Of a stretch of DNA of 52,751 bases, positions 46,176-52,751 are shown piece by piece. The notes below the pieces were generated by a model, which had not been told where the DNA came from, ran no database searches, and saw only the letters and a list, made by a program, of their open reading frames with translations. The translations under genes were made by a program, and so were the position numbers. The stretch is from the NCBI GenBank assembly GCA_022071975.1, contig JAJVIO010000055.1, forward strand, positions 1 through 52,751, given 5' to 3'. Each line of letters opens with the position of its first letter. The stretch's first letter is position 1. Source of the DNA: Planctomycetota bacterium. GTDB taxonomy: Bacteria > Planctomycetota > UBA8742 > UBA2392.

Positions 46176-47354
46176 ATGGCACTCGAGAACGTTTTCATCC
46201 CCTACGGCGGCTACTGGGCCAGCCCCTTCGTCAAATGGCAGGGTACCTTGGCCGACGAAAACTCCGTCACCCTGGCCGCAGCCACGGCCGCGCGCTGGCT
46301 GAAGTCGCGCGAGATTTCGCCTGAGGTCTTCACCAGCGTCGCGCTGGGCTTCACGGTGCCGCAAAAGCACAGCTTCTATGGCGCCCCCTGGCTCGCCGGC
46401 CTGATCGGCGCGCCAGGCATCACCGGCCCCATGTACTCGCAGGCCTGCGCCACGGGCGCGCGCGTGATCGCGGGCTCGGCCCATGAAATCGAGGCCGGCC
46501 TCACCGAGTGCGTGCTGGGCGTGACCTTCGACCGCTGCTCCAACGGCCCCCACGTCGTGTACCCCGCACCCAACGCACCGGGCGGCACGGCCGACGCCGA
46601 GAACTGGGTGATGGACAACTTCAACAAAGACCCGTACGCCAAGAACGCCATGATCCAGACGGCGGAAAACACCGCCAAGGCGCACAACATAAGCCGCGAA
46701 GAGCAGGACGAGTGCACGCTGATCCGCCATCAGCAATACCTGAAGGGCGCTGAGCTGCGCAAGCGCACCACTTTCGCGATCGAGGTCGGCAGCGGCAAGC
46801 GCGCCAAGCTGATCGAGACCGACGACGGCGTGTTCCCCACCACCAAAGAAGGCCTTGCCAACCTCAAGCCCGTGTTGCCCGATGGCACGGTCACCTTCGG
46901 CGCCCAGACCCACCCGGCCGACGGCAACGCCGGCATGATCATCACCACCAGGGCCCGCGCCGAGCAGTTGAGCCGCGACAAGAGCATCCCCGTGCAGGTA
47001 CTCAGCTTCGGCCAGTGCCGCGTGGGCAAGGGCCTGATGCCCACGGCGCCCGTGCCCGCGGCCCAGCAGGCCATGAAGGCGGCCGGCGTTGAGCTGAAAG
47101 ACATCAAGGCGATCAAGACCCACAACCCGTTCGCCGTGAACGACGTCTATTTCGCCAAGCAGACCGGCAAGAAGCTGGAAGAGTTCAACAACTACGGCAG
47201 CCCGCTGATTTTCGGCCACCCGCAAGGCCCCACGGGCATGCGCGTGATCATAGAGCTGATCGAGGAGCTGGCCCAGAACGGCGGAGGCCACGGCCTGTTC
47301 ACAGGCTGCGCCGCCGGCGACACCGCCATGGCCACAGTAATCAAGGTAGGCTAG
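46176..47354 (+). CDS. Divergent thiolase / acetyl-CoA acetyltransferase family
   Basis: 392 aa. The nucleophile is Cys91 in SQACATGA, and the C-terminal half has GHPQGPTGMR (usual GHPxGxTG with the His) and GCAAGDTAMATVI as the second Cys loop (usual CxGGGxG). The usual NEAF loop is KTHNPFAVNDVYFAK. Thiolase fold and residues are complete, but several loops are unconventional, so the enzyme may be a biosynthetic or specialised acyl-transferase. It would pair with the HADH-ECH fusion upstream for beta-oxidation or a reverse route. ATG 46176 is supported by the family opening; the stop is TAG just before a palindromic region. Confidence 0.88.
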   Translation: MALENVFIPYGGYWASPFVKWQGTLADENSVTLAAATAARWLKSREISPEVFTSVALGFTVPQKHSFYGAPWLAGLIGAPGITGPMYSQACATGARVIAGSAHEIEAGLTECVLGVTFDRCSNGPHVVYPAPNAPGGTADAENWVMDNFNKDPYAKNAMIQTAENTAKAHNISREEQDECTLIRHQQYLKGAELRKRTTFAIEVGSGKRAKLIETDDGVFPTTKEGLANLKPVLPDGTVTFGAQTHPADGNAGMIITTRARAEQLSRDKSIPVQVLSFGQCRVGKGLMPTAPVPAAQQAMKAAGVELKDIKAIKTHNPFAVNDVYFAKQTGKKLEEFNNYGSPLIFGHPQGPTGMRVIIELIEELAQNGGGHGLFTGCAAGDTAMATVIKVG

Positions 47355-47374
47355 GTGGGAGCGCAGGCCTCCAG

Positions 47375-47570
47375 CCTGCTTGAACGGGCGCGTCCCGCGC
47401 CCGTTTCGCGCGGGCATGATGCCCGCGCGGCTGCAGGCGAGCCGCCCGCGCCCCGGCAACGCAGCCATGGCCTGCGTCATCAGGGTAGGCTAGAGCGTGG
47501 CGCGGGCTGCCAGCCCGCGGCCTGTGTCGAGTGAATCACCCATCCCAACCGGACCGCCCTGCGCGGTCCG
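47375..47570. repeat. Palindromic intergenic cluster between thiolase and TPR genes
   Basis: Hairpins GAACGGGCGCG/CGCGCCCGTTTC (about 47383), GCGCGGGCATGATGCCCGCGC (about 47409), CGCGGGCTGCCAGCCCGCGG (about 47502) and ACCGGACCGC/GCGGTCCGGT (about 47550) fill most of the 294-bp gap. No gene is seen. It is similar in nature to the clusters at 6905 and 10699. Confidence 0.65.
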
Positions 47571-47648
47571 GTCTCATTTGCTCGACTGGCTTGTTGCCCT
47601 CGTGCGTTTCGCTGCGGATAATGCCGACTCTGCTGGCGGGAACTACTC

Positions 47649-49925
47649 ATGAAACTTCGCAGCATCATTGTCTTGCTCGCGCTGTTGCCAGCCGCGTGCG
47701 GACCGGGCTCAACCGGCGGCGGTAACTCCCCCCAGGGGCACGGTCCGGCCGCGCAGTCTTCAACGGATATGGTCAGCCTGGCGGATGCTGAAATCACCGG
47801 CTCAGCCTCGGAAGCCACGTTCCAGGAGCTTTCGCTGTTCTTCGAGCAATTGGGCCAGGCTGGTCACGCCGGCAATGCAGACAAAGCGCTCGCGATGATG
47901 GACTTCCCGCTGATGCTGGCGGCAACGGAGGCAACCGGACTGGTCAAGATCAACAGCCCGGCGGAACGCGCGGTCGCTCTCAAGGGCATGCCCCAGGGCG
48001 CGCGCTCCGGCTGGTTTAAACCCGGCAACGGGGTTCTCGACTGGAACTGGTCCAAGGTCACCCGCGCCGGTGTATCCGAAAACGGCCGCTTTGCCGTTGC
48101 GTTTGTCAGCCATGCGGGGGAAGACGGGCTCAGCCGTCGGAGATTCCGCTGGTGGCTGGTAAAGCAGGCCGACGGCTGGAAAGTCTATGACTTCGAATCG
48201 CTCGATAACGGGCTGCGAACGTCATGGCTGATCGCTACCGTGGCCGCAAACCCCGACAGACTGCCGGCTTGGCAAAGTGCCACCAACTACCTGCTGGTGG
48301 CTTGTACCAAGCTCAAGCAGGAAGACTATGACGGAGCAAGCGAGTATCTGCTACTCGCCCGCGACGCCAGTCTGCCCAGGGAGTTCGATGCCTGGCGCTC
48401 CGCGCTGCTCGGATACTGCGAGGCAGGGCTCGAAAATCATGAGAGTGCACTGGCGCATTTCGAGAGAGCGCTGGCACTGAATGACGACATGCCCATGGCA
48501 CGCTACGGCCGTGGGCGTTCGCTGTTTGCGCTGGGCGACTACAATGCTGCAATCAAGGATCTTCGCTGGTACACCGTCATCATCGGCAGCGATCCCATCG
48601 CGCTGATCGATTTGGGCGACTGCTATAGCTGGCTCGATCGCTACGATGACGCCCGCAAAGCCTACACCCAGAGCCTCGCAGACACGCCAACCTGGGGCGC
48701 CGTCGCCGGCCTGGCCCTGTGTCTGAAAGAGGAAGAGTTGCCGCTACTGGGCGAGTGGTTCCTGAAACTGAAGAATCGCGCGGCCGACTACCTCAACCTG
48801 ATGGAGAACCTCTACTACGAACGCGACATGAACGCTGCCGCGCAAGCCATCACCGAGGCGTATGCGCCGGTTGCGGGCGACGACGCCCATCCCGTCTACT
48901 TCAGCGGCCGGTTCCTGTACGACGAAGGCAAGGCGGCCGAGGCAGCCGCGGCATTCAAGGCGGCTTTAAACGGCCTGCCGGCTGAGGAACTGAACGACTG
49001 TCGCGAATGGTATTGGTACGCGATGTATGACATCGGCAAGTCGCTGGAAGCGCTCGCGGAGGCGAAGGACGCCACGCTGGCCACTGGCGCGTTCGAGGCC
49101 ATGGCGCGCCGGCACCTGAAGGACGGCGACGCGGAAGGTCTGCATGCCCTGTGCGAAGCGCGCGCCAAGACGATCGAGCCCGACGCGGGATTGCGGTTCT
49201 ACCAGGCCGAGGTCGCCTACCTTCGCGACGACTGGGCAGGGGCAGAAAAGCTGTTCCGCGCCGGGCTGTTCCTGAAGCCCAGTGAGGACAGCTTCGGCAC
49301 CGGTCTGCGCCACGGGCTGATCGACGTGATGCAGCAGCAGGACCGCGCGCTTGAAGCATACCTTGAGTTCGCAGAGGTCGCCGACACATTCAGCTACCTG
49401 CAGGGCCTGCTGTCGGACGCGGGCAAGGCCGAGCCGCTGGCTGCGGTGATCGAGGCCCACGCCAAGGCGAAACCCGGCGACCTGTCGCTGGTGCGCGCGC
49501 GCGGCAACCTGGCGTGGCTGAAACAGGAGTGGAAAACCGCCGCGGCCGAGTACCAGCGTTACCTGGCCAAGCCCGCGGAAAAAGACTACGACCTCTGGGA
49601 TTGCGCCGAGCGCGGGGTGCGCGCGGCCCTGCGCAGCCGCCAGTACGACCTGGCCCGCGGCATCGCCAAGACCGCGTTCGACGAGCCGAACCAGTGGCTG
49701 ACCATCCTCGCCCAGGCGGGTTCCGGCCGATCGATCGAGGCCATCAAGGCAGTCCACGGATACCTCGAGGGGCTGGAGCCGGAAACCGCGCAGGAGTGGA
49801 TGAACGAGTTGTACAACGATGAAGACGTCGGCGAGACGTTGAGAGGCGGCCCCTACAAGCAGCTCCACGCCACGTACCCGCCACCCGCCAAGCCTGAAAA
49901 GCCGACAACGCCGGAAGGCGAGTGA
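47649..49925 (+). CDS. TPR-repeat lipoprotein
   Basis: 758 aa. MKLRSIIVLLALLPAACGPG is a lipoprotein signal (lipobox PAAC). Following a Ser/Gly-rich linker, an alpha-helical array includes several TPR units, such as ALAHFERALALNDDMPMARYGRGRSLFALGDYNAAIKDL and SYLDRYDDARKAY-like repeats, continuing to about residue 720. The C-terminus is acidic/proline-rich (PPPAKPEKPTTPEGE). Such proteins act as envelope scaffolds for protein complexes. No enzymatic motif is visible. ATG 47649 is the only start giving the signal. Confidence 0.83.
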   Translation: MKLRSIIVLLALLPAACGPGSTGGGNSPQGHGPAAQSSTDMVSLADAEITGSASEATFQELSLFFEQLGQAGHAGNADKALAMMDFPLMLAATEATGLVKINSPAERAVALKGMPQGARSGWFKPGNGVLDWNWSKVTRAGVSENGRFAVAFVSHAGEDGLSRRRFRWWLVKQADGWKVYDFESLDNGLRTSWLIATVAANPDRLPAWQSATNYLLVACTKLKQEDYDGASEYLLLARDASLPREFDAWRSALLGYCEAGLENHESALAHFERALALNDDMPMARYGRGRSLFALGDYNAAIKDLRWYTVIIGSDPIALIDLGDCYSWLDRYDDARKAYTQSLADTPTWGAVAGLALCLKEEELPLLGEWFLKLKNRAADYLNLMENLYYERDMNAAAQAITEAYAPVAGDDAHPVYFSGRFLYDEGKAAEAAAAFKAALNGLPAEELNDCREWYWYAMYDIGKSLEALAEAKDATLATGAFEAMARRHLKDGDAEGLHALCEARAKTIEPDAGLRFYQAEVAYLRDDWAGAEKLFRAGLFLKPSEDSFGTGLRHGLIDVMQQQDRALEAYLEFAEVADTFSYLQGLLSDAGKAEPLAAVIEAHAKAKPGDLSLVRARGNLAWLKQEWKTAAAEYQRYLAKPAEKDYDLWDCAERGVRAALRSRQYDLARGIAKTAFDEPNQWLTILAQAGSGRSIEAIKAVHGYLEGLEPETAQEWMNELYNDEDVGETLRGGPYKQLHATYPPPAKPEKPTTPEGE

Positions 49926-49963
49926 CACAGGAAAGCGCCGGGGTCAGACCTCTGCACGGCCGT

Positions 49964-50815
49964 TTAGCAGTTGAAGCCTTGCCAGCCTGGTATCTTTGAT
50001 GCCTGCTTGATCCAGCTTTTCAGCTGCTGCTCGTCCAGCTGGTCGTTCTCGTGAATGTGGTAGTAGCGGGTGCCCTGGTTTTTGGACTCCACGGGCGGCA
50101 TGGGCTTCAGCTGCGTGCCGTTGAAGAAGGCCACCTTGATGTACTTCGTCAGGCAGTGCAGGCTCAGGAACCAGCCTTGCTCGCTGCCGTAGAACGGCGA
50201 GTTCCAGCGCACCGCCTTTCGCACGCCCGGCACCGTGCGCTCAATCAGCGCATCCAGGCTGCGCCCCACCTCGCGCTTCCAGCCCGGCATCGCCTCGATG
50301 TACGCCTGCACCGGCGCGTCGCCGTCGGCCTTGGCGATCTGCGGGTTGCCGCCCGACAGCAGCTTCGGCTTCTCAGCCTTCTTGACACTCTTCCCCGCGC
50401 GCGCGGCCGCGGGTTTCTTGCCCACACCCTTCAACGGCTCCAGCTTGCCCTTGCGGCGCACCAGGTTCTTGTAATCCCACTGGATGTCGCGGGCCTTTCC
50501 CAGCCAGCGTTTCAGCGCCTTCAGGTCAACCTGGTCCACGGCCGTGAAGCGCGCCTCGGCGGCCTTGAAGCTGCCTTCCTTGTGCAGCCCCGGCTCGTCG
50601 AAGGACTGGCCGCTCCAGAACAGCAGCCGTACGCAGCCCTTCAAATTGCTGTAGCCGGCGACCGGGTTGCCATCCAGAAACCAGACCGGGTGGCCGTGCC
50701 AGACCTTGTTCTCGGCCTCGGGCAGGTGGCGGTCGATCTGTTTCGCCAGCAGGTCGCCGATCGCGCGCTCGGCCGCGGGCAGCTTCTTGTTGTAGTTGGC
50801 CGTTTCGGAATTCAT
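49964..50815 (-). CDS. Tandem DUF1801 protein
   Basis: 283 aa. The N-terminal half (KVWHGHPVWFLDGNPVAGYSNLKGCVRLLFWSG) and C-terminal half (RKAVRWNSPFYGSEQGWFLSLHCLTKYIKVAFFNG) are each DUF1801/YdhG-like domains: an EKxxxGxPxW region followed by a YxxxKxxV strand. A basic linker KKPAAARAGKSVKKAEKPK separates them. DUF1801 proteins are small cytoplasmic proteins of uncertain function; two fused copies are less common. No signal peptide. It converges tail to tail with the TPR lipoprotein and is downstream of katG on the same strand. Confidence 0.82.
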   Translation of the reverse strand: MNSETANYNKKLPAAERAIGDLLAKQIDRHLPEAENKVWHGHPVWFLDGNPVAGYSNLKGCVRLLFWSGQSFDEPGLHKEGSFKAAEARFTAVDQVDLKALKRWLGKARDIQWDYKNLVRRKGKLEPLKGVGKKPAAARAGKSVKKAEKPKLLSGGNPQIAKADGDAPVQAYIEAMPGWKREVGRSLDALIERTVPGVRKAVRWNSPFYGSEQGWFLSLHCLTKYIKVAFFNGTQLKPMPPVESKNQGTRYYHIHENDQLDEQQLKSWIKQASKIPGWQGFNC

Positions 50816-50871
50816 GGCACGAGTACAGAAACGGAAGGGGCGACACGCCAGCGATTTCCGGCAACGAACAC

Positions 50872-50902
50872 GGGGTCAGGCACCCTGCGGGAGCCTGACC
50901 CC
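50872..50902. repeat. GGGGTCAGGC hairpin downstream of katG
   Basis: GGGGTCAGGC (50872-50881) pairs with GCCTGACCCC (50893-50902), followed by TTTT on the plus strand. The core equals the start of the IS inverted repeat at 8574. It lies 15 bp after the katG stop but the T-run faces the other way, so it fits a dispersed repeat better than a terminator of katG. Confidence 0.6.
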
Positions 50903-50916
50903 TTTTCAGCTCCGGC

Positions 50917-52751
<1,835 letters not shown>

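Overview
The window is about 52.8 kb of high-GC, gene-dense DNA from a Gram-negative-type (diderm) bacterium. It encodes an outer-membrane beta-barrel, several lipoproteins with clear lipoboxes, large secreted proteins, and a run of housekeeping genes (dnaB, queD, mscL, ymdB-like, purM, katG). GTG and TTG starts are common. The large secreted proteins, a transmembrane/coiled-coil protein ending in an RRYRDAARKYF-like tail, and the small DUF1579-like proteins resemble what is seen in Planctomycetota or related environmental lineages. That assignment is an inference from memory, not a search result.

Layout. 1-740 is the end of an integrative element: the N-terminal part of a leftward integrase, a perfect 15-bp inverted repeat at its start, and the 3' half of a tRNA-Arg(TCT) as attachment site. 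883-1738 holds two tiny helical paralogs and an intact tRNA-Arg(CCT). 1827-6850 is backbone: a CxxC protein, a secreted protein, dnaB, queD, a lipoprotein esterase and an XRE-cupin regulator. 6850-11100 is an accessory island: palindromic repeats, an orphan AHH-nuclease toxin tip with two immunity-like genes, an insertion sequence with 27-bp inverted repeats, the stump of a second toxin with its probable immunity gene, a 206-bp tandem duplication and about 400 bp of dense palindromes. 11149-15007 carries a LpxH-like phosphoesterase, a class-3 lipase, a GGDEF cyclase, mscL and a peroxiredoxin. 15065-24759 is a mostly minus-strand block for the cell surface: an 8xTIG protein and a beta-helix protein with the same type of C-terminal anchor, ymdB, a beta-barrel and a TM/coiled-coil protein.

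25007-27243 is the most unusual locus. An MshEN-domain protein is followed by a 464-aa protein that joins two HU/IHF-like DNA-binding domains, a degenerate receiver and an RsbW-type ATPase, and it ends at a strong terminator. 27493-34692 includes a lipoprotein paralogous to the one at 2403, a reduced MnmE-like GTPase, pyrR overlapping a CxxxCH haem-domain protein, four tandem DUF1579-like paralogs and purM. 34940-43120 has a 968-aa secreted protein, a heterodimeric ABC exporter with one degenerate ATP site, and a GT2 glycosyltransferase. 43213-47354 encodes an HADH-ECH fusion and a divergent thiolase, probably for acyl-CoA metabolism, separated by three small genes. 47649 to the end holds a TPR lipoprotein, a double DUF1801 protein and a truncated katG.

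Intergenic hairpins with related stems (variants of GGGGACAGGCACC) recur at gene ends throughout. Several are followed by T-runs on the strand of the gene they terminate, and the same GGGGTCAGGC core appears at the IS ends and in the 206-bp tandem repeat.
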